From assembly GCF_000013885.1 (NCBI RefSeq), contig NC_007964.1, positions 3,830,001 to 3,894,000 of the forward strand: a stretch of 64,000 nt of DNA. The letters run 5' to 3'. Shown in pieces: positions 52,080 to 60,900 of this stretch. A model generated the notes under the pieces. The model was not told where the DNA came from. It saw nothing but the letters and a program-made list of their open reading frames with translations, and ran no database searches. The stretch comes from Nitrobacter hamburgensis X14. Lineage in GTDB: Bacteria > Pseudomonadota > Alphaproteobacteria > Rhizobiales > Xanthobacteraceae. The first letter of the stretch is position 1. Each line of letters opens with the position of its first letter. The translations under genes and the position numbers were made by a program.

Positions 52080-54071
52080 ATGCCGACCGTCGATTCCTCC
52101 CATATGGCGAATGCAGTCCGCGCGCTCGCGATGGACGCTGTAGAAAAAGCAAAATCGGGCCATCCCGGCCTGCCGATGGGCATGGCCGACGTCGCCACCG
52201 TGCTGTTCACCAAGTTCCTAAAGTACGATGCCGCCGATCCGCATTGGCCGGACCGCGACCGCTTCATCCTCTCCGCCGGCCACGGCTCGATGCTGCTCTA
52301 CGCACTCTTGTACCTGACCGGCCACAAGGAGATGACGCTCGATCAGATCAAGAATTTCCGCCAGCTCAACTCCAAGACTCCGGGCCATCCCGAGAACTTC
52401 GTCACCGAAGGCGTCGAGACCACCACCGGCCCGCTCGGCCAGGGCGTCGCCACCTCGGTCGGCTTCGCACTGGCGGAGCGCCTGCTGGCCGCCCAGTTCG
52501 GCAGCGACGTGGTCGACCACTACACCTATGTGCTGTGCTCCGACGGCGACCTGATGGAGGGCATCAGCCACGAGGCCATCGCGCTGGCCGGCCATCTCAA
52601 GCTCACCAAGCTGATTTTCCTTTACGACGACAACGGCATCACCATCGACGGTCCGATCTCGCTGGCCGACGACGTCGATCAGGTAGCCCGCTTCAAGGCG
52701 TGCGGCTGGGACGCAAGGAGGATCGACGGTCACGATCCCAAGGCGATCGCGGCCGCGATCCGTCGGGCGCAAAAATCCGACAAGCCGTCGCTGATCGCCT
52801 GCAAAACCATTATCGGCTTCGGCGCCCCCACCAGGGCCGGCACCTCCAAGGCGCACGGCGAAGCGCTCGGCGCGGAAGAACTCGCAGGCGCGAAGAAAGC
52901 GCTCGGCTGGAACTACGGCCCGTTTGAAATTCCCGACGACGTCCTCAAGACCTGGCGCAGCGCCGGACGCAAGGGCAAGCGCCACAACAAGGAGTGGCGC
53001 GCGCGGTTCGCGGCGAAGTCCGAGGCGGAGCGCGGCGAATTCACGCGCCGCGCCATCGATCGCAAGCCGCCGCAAAACCTCGACGAGGTGATCCGCAAGC
53101 TCAAGGACAAGCTGGTGGCCGAGCCGCCGACGATCGCCACCCGCAAGGCCAGCGAACTGGCGCTCGAGGTGCTGGCGCCGGCGGTGCCGGAATTGCTGCT
53201 CGGCTCCGCCGACCTCACACCCTCCAACAACACCCGCCCCAAGGGTCTGAAGGAAGTGCAGCCCGGTCACGACGACGGCCGCTACATCCACTACGGCATC
53301 CGCGAACTCGGCATGTCCGCGGCCATGAACGGCCTTGCGCTGCATGGCGGATTCGCGCCGGCCGGCGGCACCTTCATGTGCTTCACCGACTACGCCCGCC
53401 CGGCGATGCGCGTTTCGGCGCTGGCGCATATCCCTGTGATCTACATCATGACCCACGACTCGATCGGACTCGGCGAGGATGGTCCCACCCACCAGCCGGT
53501 GGAGCATCTGGCAAGCTTGCGCGCGATGCCGAACATGCGCGTGTTCCGCCCCGCCGATGCGGTCGAGACCGCCGAGTGCTGGCAGCTTGCTCTGGAGCGG
53601 CCGAAGGGACCGACGGTTCTGGCGTTGTCGCGGCAGAACCTGACGCCGGTGCGCAAGACCGCGGATCCGGACAACCGCTGCGCGCACGGCGCCTACGAGC
53701 TGGTCGCGGCCAACGGCGAGGCGAAAGTGTCGATCTTCGCGTCGGGATCGGAAATCGAGATCGCGGTCGCGGCGCAACAACAGCTCGCCGGACGCGGCAT
53801 TGCGTCGCGGGTGGTCTCGGTACCCTCGCTCGAACTGTTGCTGGAGCAGCCCGAGGAACGGCGGCAGGCCATCATCGGCAAGGCACCGGTCAAGATTGCC
53901 GTGGAAGCGGCAGTGCGCTTCGGCTGGGACGCCGTGATCGGGTCCGACGGCCTCTTCGTCGGCATGCACAGTTTCGGTCACAGCGCTCCCGCCAAGGATT
54001 TGTACAAATTCTTCGGCATCACCGCCGAGGCCGTGGTCGATGCAGCGGAGACGCGCCTTCGTCGAGGTTGA
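52080..54071 (+). CDS. tkt: transketolase
   Basis: TPP enzyme of the pentose phosphate and Calvin pathways, 663 aa from ATG 52080 (MPTVDSSHMANAVRALAMDA). In-frame ATGs at 51981 and 52035 would add residues not typical of the family. The pyrophosphate motif is LSAGHGSMLLYALLYLTGH plus CSDGDLMEGI; the catalytic Glu is in IRELGMSAAMNGLALHGG; DGPTHQPVEHLASLRAMPN is present. It heads a tkt-gap-pgk-fda run of central carbon genes on one strand, although spacers of 100-150 bp allow separate promoters. Confidence 0.97.
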   Translation: MPTVDSSHMANAVRALAMDAVEKAKSGHPGLPMGMADVATVLFTKFLKYDAADPHWPDRDRFILSAGHGSMLLYALLYLTGHKEMTLDQIKNFRQLNSKTPGHPENFVTEGVETTTGPLGQGVATSVGFALAERLLAAQFGSDVVDHYTYVLCSDGDLMEGISHEAIALAGHLKLTKLIFLYDDNGITIDGPISLADDVDQVARFKACGWDARRIDGHDPKAIAAAIRRAQKSDKPSLIACKTIIGFGAPTRAGTSKAHGEALGAEELAGAKKALGWNYGPFEIPDDVLKTWRSAGRKGKRHNKEWRARFAAKSEAERGEFTRRAIDRKPPQNLDEVIRKLKDKLVAEPPTIATRKASELALEVLAPAVPELLLGSADLTPSNNTRPKGLKEVQPGHDDGRYIHYGIRELGMSAAMNGLALHGGFAPAGGTFMCFTDYARPAMRVSALAHIPVIYIMTHDSIGLGEDGPTHQPVEHLASLRAMPNMRVFRPADAVETAECWQLALERPKGPTVLALSRQNLTPVRKTADPDNRCAHGAYELVAANGEAKVSIFASGSEIEIAVAAQQQLAGRGIASRVVSVPSLELLLEQPEERRQAIIGKAPVKIAVEAAVRFGWDAVIGSDGLFVGMHSFGHSAPAKDLYKFFGITAEAVVDAAETRLRRG

Positions 54072-54218
54072 GATTGCCTCAAAATCAAAAAGGCGCTAGC
54101 TAAACGGAATTACCAACGGTCACTGCTCGGCAGAACCGGGCGACAAGGCGTCGACGCTGCGCGCTGAAACTTGCGGTTGCGCGGCAAGAACGCCTCCTAT
54201 TTGAAGGAGAATGAAGAC

Positions 54219-55226
54219 ATGGCTGTCCGGGTCGCAATCAACGGGTTTGGCCGTATCGGCCGCAATGTTTTGCGCGCCATCTACGAGGCCAAGCGCGACG
54301 AAATCGAGATCGTCGCCATCAACGATCTCGGCCCGGTGGAAACCAACGCGCATCTGCTGCGCTTCGACTCGGTGCACGGCCGCTTCCCGTTTGAGGTGAA
54401 GGTCGATGGCGACTGCATCGTGATCGGCAAGAACAAGATCAGGGTGACCGCCGAACGCGATCCCTCGAAGCTGCCGTGGAAGGAACTCGGCGTCGATATC
54501 GCGATGGAGTGCACCGGCATCTTCACCGCCAGGGACAAGGCCTCGGCGCACCTGACCGCCGGCGCCAAGCGCGTGCTGGTGTCGGCTCCGGCCGATGGCG
54601 CCGACATGACCGTGGTCTACGGCGTCAACCACGACAAGCTGACCAAGGACCATCTGGTCGTCTCGAACGGCTCCTGCACCACCAACTGCCTCGCTCCGGT
54701 GGCGAAGGTCATCAACGATCTGGTCGGCATCGAGACCGGCTTCATGACCACGATCCACGCCTACACCGGCGACCAGCCGACGCTCGACACCATGCACAAG
54801 GATCTCTACCGCGGTCGTGCTGCAAATCTCTCGATGGTCCCGACCTCGACCGGAGCCGCCAAGGCGATCGGCCTGGTGTTGCCGGAACTGAAGGGCAAGC
54901 TCGACGGCGTCGCGATCCGCGTGCCGACGCCGAACGTCTCGGTGATCGATCTCAAGATCGTCGCCAAGCGCAAGACCGAAGCCAAAGAAATCAACGAAGC
55001 GATGAAGCGCGCGGCGGCGCAGGAGCTCAAGGGCATCCTCGCCACCACCGACGCGCCGAACGTCTCGATCGATTTCAACCACGACCCGCATTCCTCGACG
55101 TTCCACATCGACCAGACCAAGGTGCAGAACGACACACTGGTGCGCGTGATGTCGTGGTACGACAACGAATGGGGCTTCTCCAACCGCATGGCCGACACCG
55201 CCGTGGCGATGGCGAAGCTGATCTGA
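54219..55226 (+). CDS. gap: glyceraldehyde-3-phosphate dehydrogenase, type I
   Basis: NAD(P)-dependent glycolytic/gluconeogenic enzyme of 335 aa. ATG 54219 has AGGAG upstream. INGFGRIGRNVLRAI forms the nucleotide site and SNGSCTTNCLAPVAKV holds the catalytic Cys. SWYDNEWGFSNRM closes the protein. A very strong hairpin follows before pgk. Confidence 0.98.
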   Translation: MAVRVAINGFGRIGRNVLRAIYEAKRDEIEIVAINDLGPVETNAHLLRFDSVHGRFPFEVKVDGDCIVIGKNKIRVTAERDPSKLPWKELGVDIAMECTGIFTARDKASAHLTAGAKRVLVSAPADGADMTVVYGVNHDKLTKDHLVVSNGSCTTNCLAPVAKVINDLVGIETGFMTTIHAYTGDQPTLDTMHKDLYRGRAANLSMVPTSTGAAKAIGLVLPELKGKLDGVAIRVPTPNVSVIDLKIVAKRKTEAKEINEAMKRAAAQELKGILATTDAPNVSIDFNHDPHSSTFHIDQTKVQNDTLVRVMSWYDNEWGFSNRMADTAVAMAKLI

Positions 55227-55237
55227 GACGACGACAC

Positions 55238-55281
55238 GTCCCGGGCGCATCGCGGCGCAAGTGCCGCGATGCGCCCGGGAC
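55238..55281. terminator. 19-bp perfect hairpin between gap and pgk
   Basis: The arms at 55238-55256 (beginning GTCCCGGGCGCATCG) and 55263-55281 are exact complements with loop GCAAGT. There is no U-tract after it. It may act as an attenuator, an mRNA stabiliser after processing, or a terminator. Confidence 0.8.
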
Positions 55282-55367
55282 CGTTCAATACCGCAACTTT
55301 TCCTGCGTAGCGGTCCCCGGCTTTGCGGTGCACCGTTCACGCCGCACCGCGTCCGGGATACCCAGCC

Positions 55368-56564
55368 ATGACAAACTCCTTCCGCACACTCGACGACGTC
55401 GACGTCAAGGGCAAGCGCGTCCTGCTGCGCGTCGATCTCAATGTCCCCATGGAGCAGGGCCGCGTCACCGACACCACGCGGCTGGAGCGCGTGGCGCCGA
55501 CCATCACGGAAATCGCCGGCAAAGGCGGCAAGGCGATCCTGCTGGCGCATTTCGGGCGGCCCAAGGGCCGCGACGCCAAGGACTCGCTGAGACCGGTCGC
55601 GACAGAACTTGCGAAGGTGCTCGGCAGGCCGGTCGCGTTCGCCGACGATTGCATCGGCGACGCTGCCGAAAAGGCTGTCGCGGCAATGAAGGATGGCGAC
55701 ATCCTCTGCCTTGAGAACACCCGCTTTCATAAAGAGGAAGAGAAAAACGATCCGGCGTTCGTCGCCGAACTCGCCAAGCTCGGCGACATCTGGGTCAACG
55801 ACGCCTTCTCCGCCGCGCATCGCGCGCACGCCTCGACCGAAGGGCTCGGCCACAAGCTGCCGGGCTATGCCGGACGCACCATGCAGGCCGAACTCGAGGC
55901 GCTCAACAAAGCGCTCGAGGCGCCGACGAAGCCCGTCATCGCCATCATCGGCGGCGCGAAAGTCTCGACCAAGATCGACCTTCTGGAAAATCTCGTCAGC
56001 AAGGTCGACGCGCTGGTGATCGGCGGCGGCATGGCCAACACCTTCCTGCACGCGCAGGGCGTCAACGTCGGCAAGTCGCTGGCGGAAAAAGACCTCGCCG
56101 CGACCGCGCTGCGTATCCTCGACAAGGCCAAGGCCGCCAATTGCACCATCATCCTGCCGGTCGACGCCACCGTGGCGTTCCATTTCGCCGCCAACGCGCC
56201 CTCCCACGCCTACGGGCTCGATGCGATCCCAGCCGAGGGCATGATCCTTGACGTCGGGCCGCAGTCGGTGGAGCGCGTTCGTTCGGCAATCGACGATGCC
56301 GCGACGCTGGTCTGGAACGGCCCGCTCGGCGCGTTCGAGCTGTCGCCGTTCGATCGCGGCACCGTCGTCGCCGCCAAACACGCGGCGGAGCGCACCAAGA
56401 CCGGGAAGCTGGTGTCGGTCGCCGGCGGCGGCGATACGGTCGCGGCGCTGAACCAGGCCGGGGTGGCTGGCGATTTCAGCTACGTCTCGACCGCCGGCGG
56501 CGCCTTCCTGGAATGGATGGAGGGCAAGCCGCTGCCCGGCGTCGAGGTGCTGCGGGCTAAATGA
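55368..56564 (+). CDS. pgk: phosphoglycerate kinase
   Basis: Transfers phosphate between 1,3-bisphosphoglycerate and ADP; 398 aa from ATG 55368. RVLLRVDLNVPMEQGRV, LLAHFGRPKG, AIIGGAKVSTKIDLL and VAGGGDTVAALNQAG are all conserved. Third gene in the central-carbon run. Confidence 0.98.
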   Translation: MTNSFRTLDDVDVKGKRVLLRVDLNVPMEQGRVTDTTRLERVAPTITEIAGKGGKAILLAHFGRPKGRDAKDSLRPVATELAKVLGRPVAFADDCIGDAAEKAVAAMKDGDILCLENTRFHKEEEKNDPAFVAELAKLGDIWVNDAFSAAHRAHASTEGLGHKLPGYAGRTMQAELEALNKALEAPTKPVIAIIGGAKVSTKIDLLENLVSKVDALVIGGGMANTFLHAQGVNVGKSLAEKDLAATALRILDKAKAANCTIILPVDATVAFHFAANAPSHAYGLDAIPAEGMILDVGPQSVERVRSAIDDAATLVWNGPLGAFELSPFDRGTVVAAKHAAERTKTGKLVSVAGGGDTVAALNQAGVAGDFSYVSTAGGAFLEWMEGKPLPGVEVLRAK

Positions 56565-56675
56565 CGCTGCTCCTCGCGTCGAAATGAGTTGCGGCGCCAG
56601 AAAACCGCAATTCTCATGCCTGCATAATTCTTGAATCCGACATCCTCGGAGGAGAGCACGCAGGAGGAGACGCTC

Positions 56676-57707
56676 ATGAATCTCGCTGACCTCAACACAG
56701 TGGCGCAAGCCATGGTCGTGCCCGGCAAGGGCATTCTCGCCGCCGACGAATCCTCCGGAACCATCGCAAAACGGTTTGACGTGATCGGTGTGACCTCCAC
56801 CGAGGAAAGCCGCCGCGACTACCGCGAGATGCTATTTCGCGCCAGCGACGCCATGACGAAATACATCTCCGGCGTCATTCTCTACGACGAGACCATCTGG
56901 CAGAACGCCAGGGACGGCACCCCGCTGGTCAAGCTGATCGAGCAAGCGGGCGCCATTCCCGGCATCAAGGTCGACGAGGGCACACAACCGCTGCCCGGAT
57001 GCCCCGGCGAACTCGTGACCGTCGGACTGGACAAGCTCGCCGAGCGCCTGAAGAAATACTACGCTCAGGGCGCACGCTTCGCGAAATGGCGCGCGGTGAT
57101 CGACATCAACGCGGCCGGCGGCATCCCGAGCATGACGGCGATCGGCGTCAACGCCCATGCGCTGGGGCGCTATGCTGCGCTGTGCCAGGCCGCCCAGATC
57201 GTGCCGATCGTCGAGCCGGAAGTGCTGATGGACGGCGATCACGACATCGAGCGCTGCTTTGATGTCACGTCGCGCGTGCTCAACGTGACGTTCCAGGAGT
57301 TGCGGAAGCAACGCGTCGCGCTGGAAGGCATGATCCTGAAACCGAACATGGCGATCGCGGGCAAGAAGAGCACGAAGAAGGCCTCGGTGGAGGAAGTGGC
57401 GGAAAAGACCGTGCGTATGCTGAAAGCCTGCGTGCCGGCCGCCGTCCCCGGCATCGCCTTCCTGTCCGGCGGACAGTCCGACGAAGAGGCCACCGCCCAT
57501 CTCGACGCCATGAACCGGATCGGCAACCTGCCGTGGAAGCTCACTTTCTCCTATGGCCGCGCGCTGCAGTCGGCGCCGCAGAAAGCGTGGTCCGGCAAGG
57601 CCGAAAACGTCGTCGCCGGGCAACGGGCTCTCACCCACCGCGCGCAGATGAATTCGCTCGCCACCAAGGGTGAGTGGAAAGCCGATCTTGAAAAGAAGGC
57701 TGCGTGA
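56676..57707 (+). CDS. fda: fructose-bisphosphate aldolase class I
   Basis: Schiff-base aldolase of 343 aa. ATG 56676 has GGAGGAG upstream. KGILAADESSGTIAKRF, ARFAKWRAVIDINAAGG and ALEGMILKPNMAIAGKK (with the Schiff-base Lys) identify the class I fold, more familiar from eukaryotes but common in these bacteria. FLSGGQSDEEATAHLDAMN is also typical. Last gene of the run. Confidence 0.96.
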   Translation: MNLADLNTVAQAMVVPGKGILAADESSGTIAKRFDVIGVTSTEESRRDYREMLFRASDAMTKYISGVILYDETIWQNARDGTPLVKLIEQAGAIPGIKVDEGTQPLPGCPGELVTVGLDKLAERLKKYYAQGARFAKWRAVIDINAAGGIPSMTAIGVNAHALGRYAALCQAAQIVPIVEPEVLMDGDHDIERCFDVTSRVLNVTFQELRKQRVALEGMILKPNMAIAGKKSTKKASVEEVAEKTVRMLKACVPAAVPGIAFLSGGQSDEEATAHLDAMNRIGNLPWKLTFSYGRALQSAPQKAWSGKAENVVAGQRALTHRAQMNSLATKGEWKADLEKKAA

Positions 57708-57812
57708 GGGATTGTTACCCGAACGCCCGTTTATGATCTGTCATTGCCGGGCTTGAACCGGCAATCCAACGTTTTGAAGCGGGATGCGCGGATCACAGGC
57801 GCGGGAGCCGCG

Positions 57813-57910
57813 CTCTAGCTTTTTGTTTTGACGCGTTTTCTTGACGTGAACCGGTACCCACTTCGCTCGAAAACGCTAGAGTCTGATTCAACCGGGTTGA
57901 ATCAGACCCT
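57813..57910. repeat. dispersed hairpin repeat, copy 8
   Basis: CTAGCTTTTTGTTTTGACGC, GTTTTCTTGACGTG and CTCGAAAACGCTAG, then a replaced hairpin GTCTGATTCAACC with GGTTGAATCAGAC. It comes after fda and may serve as its terminator. Confidence 0.85.
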
Positions 57911-57928
57911 GGCCTTATCCTTTTGATT

Positions 57929-57976
57929 GAGCATGATCTTATCCGAAAACCAGTTTCCACGTTCGGGATCATGCTC
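57929..57976. repeat. GAGCATGATC inverted repeat
   Basis: GAGCATGATC and GATCATGCTC 28 bp apart, with CCGAAAAC in the loop region. A second repeat family beside copy 8. The 57708-58056 gap holds no gene. Confidence 0.7.
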
Positions 57977-58056
57977 TAAGCCCGCGCATGACATCCACGA
58001 CAGTGTTCCGGCATTGATCCCTCACTTTCGCCGGTTTGACCGCCCAAGGCCTTCCG

Positions 58057-58758
58057 ATGCTCGCGAAACCCGTTTCTCCCCGCCCGGCGCCGCGTCTCTA
58101 TCTCGCGACACCGAGCGTCGATGACCCGTCGCAACTGGCGGCCCGGCTTCCCGCGCTGCTGGCTGCCGCCGACGTCGCCGCCGTCATGGTGCGGCTTTCG
58201 GCTGCCGATCCGCGCACGCTGATTTCGCGCATCAAGGCGCTGGCGCCAGCGATCCAGGGTGACGGCGCCGCGCTTTTGCTCGACGGCCACGCCGATCTGG
58301 TGGCGCGCTCCGGCGCCGACGGCGCGCATCTCACCGGTATCGAGGCGATGCAGGAGGCGATGCCATCGTTGAAGCCCGATCGCATCGCCGGCGTCGGCGG
58401 GCTGTCCACGCGCCACGATTCCATGATCGCGGGCGAGGCCGGCGCGGATTACGTGCTGTTCGGCGAGCCGGATGAGGCCGGCGAACGGCCGTCCGCCGAC
58501 GCGATCGCGGAGCGGCTGGCATGGTGGGCCGAATTGTTCGAACCGCCCTGCGTCGGCTATGCCACGAGCATCGATGAGGCGCGGACCTTCGCGGCATCCG
58601 GCGCGGATTTCATCCTTGCGGGCGATTTCATCTGGAACGATCCGCGCGGCGCGGCGGCGGCGGCGATGGATACCATTGACGCGATCAGGCAGGGTCACGG
58701 ATCGCAAGGCGACCGGGCGATGCCCGCAACGAAGCCGGACAGAGGTGACGCCGGATGA
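58057..58758 (+). CDS. ThiE/thiamine phosphate synthase-like protein with degenerate active site
   Basis: A 233-aa TIM-barrel protein from ATG 58057 (a TTG start at 58036 is possible). The overall pattern follows ThiE (VAAVMVRLSA, ADLVARSGADGAHLTG, GVGGLSTRHDSMIAGEAGAD plus YVLFGEP). The key Lys of QxRxK, the GVHLGQ segment and part of the phosphate site are not conserved. It overlaps the Sel1-repeat gene by four bases, not other thi genes, and no TPP riboswitch is seen. It may be a paralogue with another role. Confidence 0.75.
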   Translation: MLAKPVSPRPAPRLYLATPSVDDPSQLAARLPALLAAADVAAVMVRLSAADPRTLISRIKALAPAIQGDGAALLLDGHADLVARSGADGAHLTGIEAMQEAMPSLKPDRIAGVGGLSTRHDSMIAGEAGADYVLFGEPDEAGERPSADAIAERLAWWAELFEPPCVGYATSIDEARTFAASGADFILAGDFIWNDPRGAAAAAMDTIDAIRQGHGSQGDRAMPATKPDRGDAG

Positions 58759-59828
58759 CAGTCCTGCGTCGTGTCGCCCGTCCTGTTGCCATTATCGCGG
58801 GCGTTCTCATGCTCGGGGAAAGCGCGCTGGCGCAGCTCCAGTTGACGCCGCAGGCCGCCGACGCGCCCAAGGCAAGCAAGAGCGTCAGGACAAAAACCAT
58901 CAAGCCCCCGCCGCCACCGAAAGAAGCCGCGCCGACTTTGAAACCGTCGCACGCACCGGACACCAAGGCGGACGCTCCGGCGACTGACAAGGCGAACGCG
59001 GATATGGTCTACGGCGCCTATCAGCGCGGCCTGTACAAGACCGCGTTCGATCTCGCGATGAAGCAGGCGCAGGAGAACAAGGACGTCGCCGCCATGACCA
59101 TGCTTGGCGAGCTCTATGCCAACTCGCTAGGCATCAAGCGCGACTACGGCAAGGCGATCGAGTGGTATCAGCGCGCGGCCGATCTCGGCGATCGCGAGGC
59201 GATGTTCGCACTCGCCATGCTCCGCATCAGCGGGCGCGGCGGCCCGCCCGACCGGGCGGCTGCGGTGAAATTGCTGGCCTCCTCCGCCAAGCTCGGCGAG
59301 CCCAAGGCCGCCTATAATCTCGCGCTGCTCTACATGGACGGACAGACGCTGCCGCAGGATTTCAAACGCGCCGCCGAATTGCTGCGGTTCGCCGCCGATG
59401 CCGGCAGCCCGGAGGCGCAATATGCGCTGGCGACGTTCTACAAGGAGGGCACCGGCGTCGAACAAAATCTCTACAAGTCGGTGCGGCTGCTGCAGGCGGC
59501 CTCGCTCGCCGGCAACGTCGATGCCGAAGTCGAGTATGCGATCGCGCTGTTCAACGGCGCCGGCACCGAGAAGAACGAGACCGCCGCGGTGTCGCTGCTG
59601 CGCAAGGCCGCCAGGCAAAACAGTGCGATCGCCCAGAATCGTCTCGCGCACGTCCTCGTCACCGGCATGGGCGCGCCGGTGGACAAGGTCGAAGGCCTGA
59701 AATGGCACATCGTGGCAAAAACCGCCGGCAAGGGCGATCTGATGCTCGACGAGGCGATGGCGCAGGCCACGCCCGAAGAACGCGCCAAGGCCGAGAGCGC
59801 CGCCCGCAAATGGCTCGGAATCAAATGA
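58755..59828 (+). CDS. exported Sel1-repeat (SLR) protein
   Basis: A 357-aa protein with signal peptide (cleavage near SALAQ), a Lys/Pro-rich linker (about residues 40-80), then about six Sel1-like repeats such as AMTMLGELYANSLGIKRDYG and AAYNLALLYMDGQTLPQDFK. Sel1 proteins act as scaffolds in cell-envelope and signalling pathways. Coupled to the ThiE-like gene by an ATGA overlap; suhB follows 65 bp later. Confidence 0.9.
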   Translation: MTVLRRVARPVAIIAGVLMLGESALAQLQLTPQAADAPKASKSVRTKTIKPPPPPKEAAPTLKPSHAPDTKADAPATDKANADMVYGAYQRGLYKTAFDLAMKQAQENKDVAAMTMLGELYANSLGIKRDYGKAIEWYQRAADLGDREAMFALAMLRISGRGGPPDRAAAVKLLASSAKLGEPKAAYNLALLYMDGQTLPQDFKRAAELLRFAADAGSPEAQYALATFYKEGTGVEQNLYKSVRLLQAASLAGNVDAEVEYAIALFNGAGTEKNETAAVSLLRKAARQNSAIAQNRLAHVLVTGMGAPVDKVEGLKWHIVAKTAGKGDLMLDEAMAQATPEERAKAESAARKWLGIK

Positions 59829-59893
59829 ACCGCCCTTGACGGAAGCGTTGCCGCAGGGCACCCAGTCCTCACCATCCATCCCGAGCCGAAATC

Positions 59894-60685
59894 ATGCTGC
59901 AATCCGCCCTCATGAACGTCATGGTCAAGGCCGCGCGCCGCGCAGGCCGCAGCCTGAAACGCGATCTCGGCGAGATTGAGAATCTTCAGGTGTCGCTGAA
60001 GGGACCGGCGAACTTCGTCAGTCTCGCCGACAAGCGCGCCGAGGAGATGCTGTACGACGACCTCAACAAGGCGCGCCCCGACTACGGTTTCCACGGCGAG
60101 GAAGGCGGCAACCGCGAGGGCACGGACAAGAGCCACATCTGGATCGTCGATCCTCTCGACGGCACCACCAACTTCCTGCACGGCATTCCGCACTTCGGAA
60201 TCTCGATCGGCCTGCAACGCGACGGCGTGCTGATCGCAGGCCTGGTCTACAATCCCGCCAACGACGAACTCTACACCGCCGAGCGCGGCAAGGGGGCCTT
60301 TCTCAACGATCAGCGGCTGCGCGTGGCCGGGCGGCGCCAGATGAACGACTGCGTTATCGCCTGCGGGCTGCCGCACATCGGGCGCGGCGACCACGAGCTG
60401 TCGCGACGGGAGATGGCGGCCCTTCAGCCCAAGGTCGCCGGCCTGCGCCGCTTCGGCGCGGCATCGCTCGACCTCGCCTTCGTTGCGGCGGGACGCCTCG
60501 ATGGCTACTGGGAACGCAACCTGCAACCGTGGGATATCGCGGGCGGACAGATCATCGTGCGCGAGGCCGGGGGCATTATCAGCGGCATCCAGGGCGACGA
60601 CGATCCGCTCACGACCGGCCATGTGGTCTGCGGCAACGAGTTCGTCCACGCCGAACTGGTGAAAATCATCAAGCCGCTGGGATAG
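59894..60685 (+). CDS. suhB: inositol monophosphatase family protein (SuhB)
   Basis: Mg2+-dependent sugar phosphatase of 263 aa. Metal ligands lie in FHGEEGG, IVDPLDGTTNFLHGIPHFGI and LQPWDIAGGQIIVREAGG. SuhB also helps rRNA antitermination in enterobacteria; for this species only the phosphatase family is certain. Confidence 0.94.
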   Translation: MLQSALMNVMVKAARRAGRSLKRDLGEIENLQVSLKGPANFVSLADKRAEEMLYDDLNKARPDYGFHGEEGGNREGTDKSHIWIVDPLDGTTNFLHGIPHFGISIGLQRDGVLIAGLVYNPANDELYTAERGKGAFLNDQRLRVAGRRQMNDCVIACGLPHIGRGDHELSRREMAALQPKVAGLRRFGAASLDLAFVAAGRLDGYWERNLQPWDIAGGQIIVREAGGIISGIQGDDDPLTTGHVVCGNEFVHAELVKIIKPLG

Positions 60686-60713
60686 TAGACCAAGCGAGGG
60701 CAGGTCGAACCGA

Positions 60714-60832
60714 CGTCATTGCGAGGTCGAGACAAATTTGGCGTTGGCCAAATTTGCTCTTGGCGAAGCCGACGAAGCAATCCAGCTCCTTCCTTGCAGC
60801 TTCTGGATTGCTTCGCTTCGCTCGCAATGACG
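60714..60832. repeat. nested-hairpin repeat (CATTGCGAG family)
   Basis: Outer arms CGTCATTGCGAG and CTCGCAATGACG; inner arms GAAGCAATCCAG (60774-60785) and CTGGATTGCTTC (60803-60814); a third hairpin AAATTTGGC/GCCAAATTT at 60734-60755. It sits between the convergent suhB and RND genes. Confidence 0.85.
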
Positions 60833-60900
60833 GCGAAATCCGACCGGATGTTACTTAACTCGTGATGGGACGTGACGGTTCACACTGGTCGCCGCGCTCG

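Noticed and set aside
52218..53981. Long minus-strand frame opposite tkt
   Set aside because: Antisense shadow of a conserved enzyme with no family match.
54120..56708. Very long minus-strand open frame opposite gap and pgk
   Set aside because: It is antisense to two clear enzymes, His/Arg/Asp-rich in composition, and has no recognisable domain; GC-rich codon bias produces such frames.
57930..58056. TPP riboswitch before the ThiE-like gene
   Set aside because: No CTGAGA-type THI element; only repeat DNA is present.
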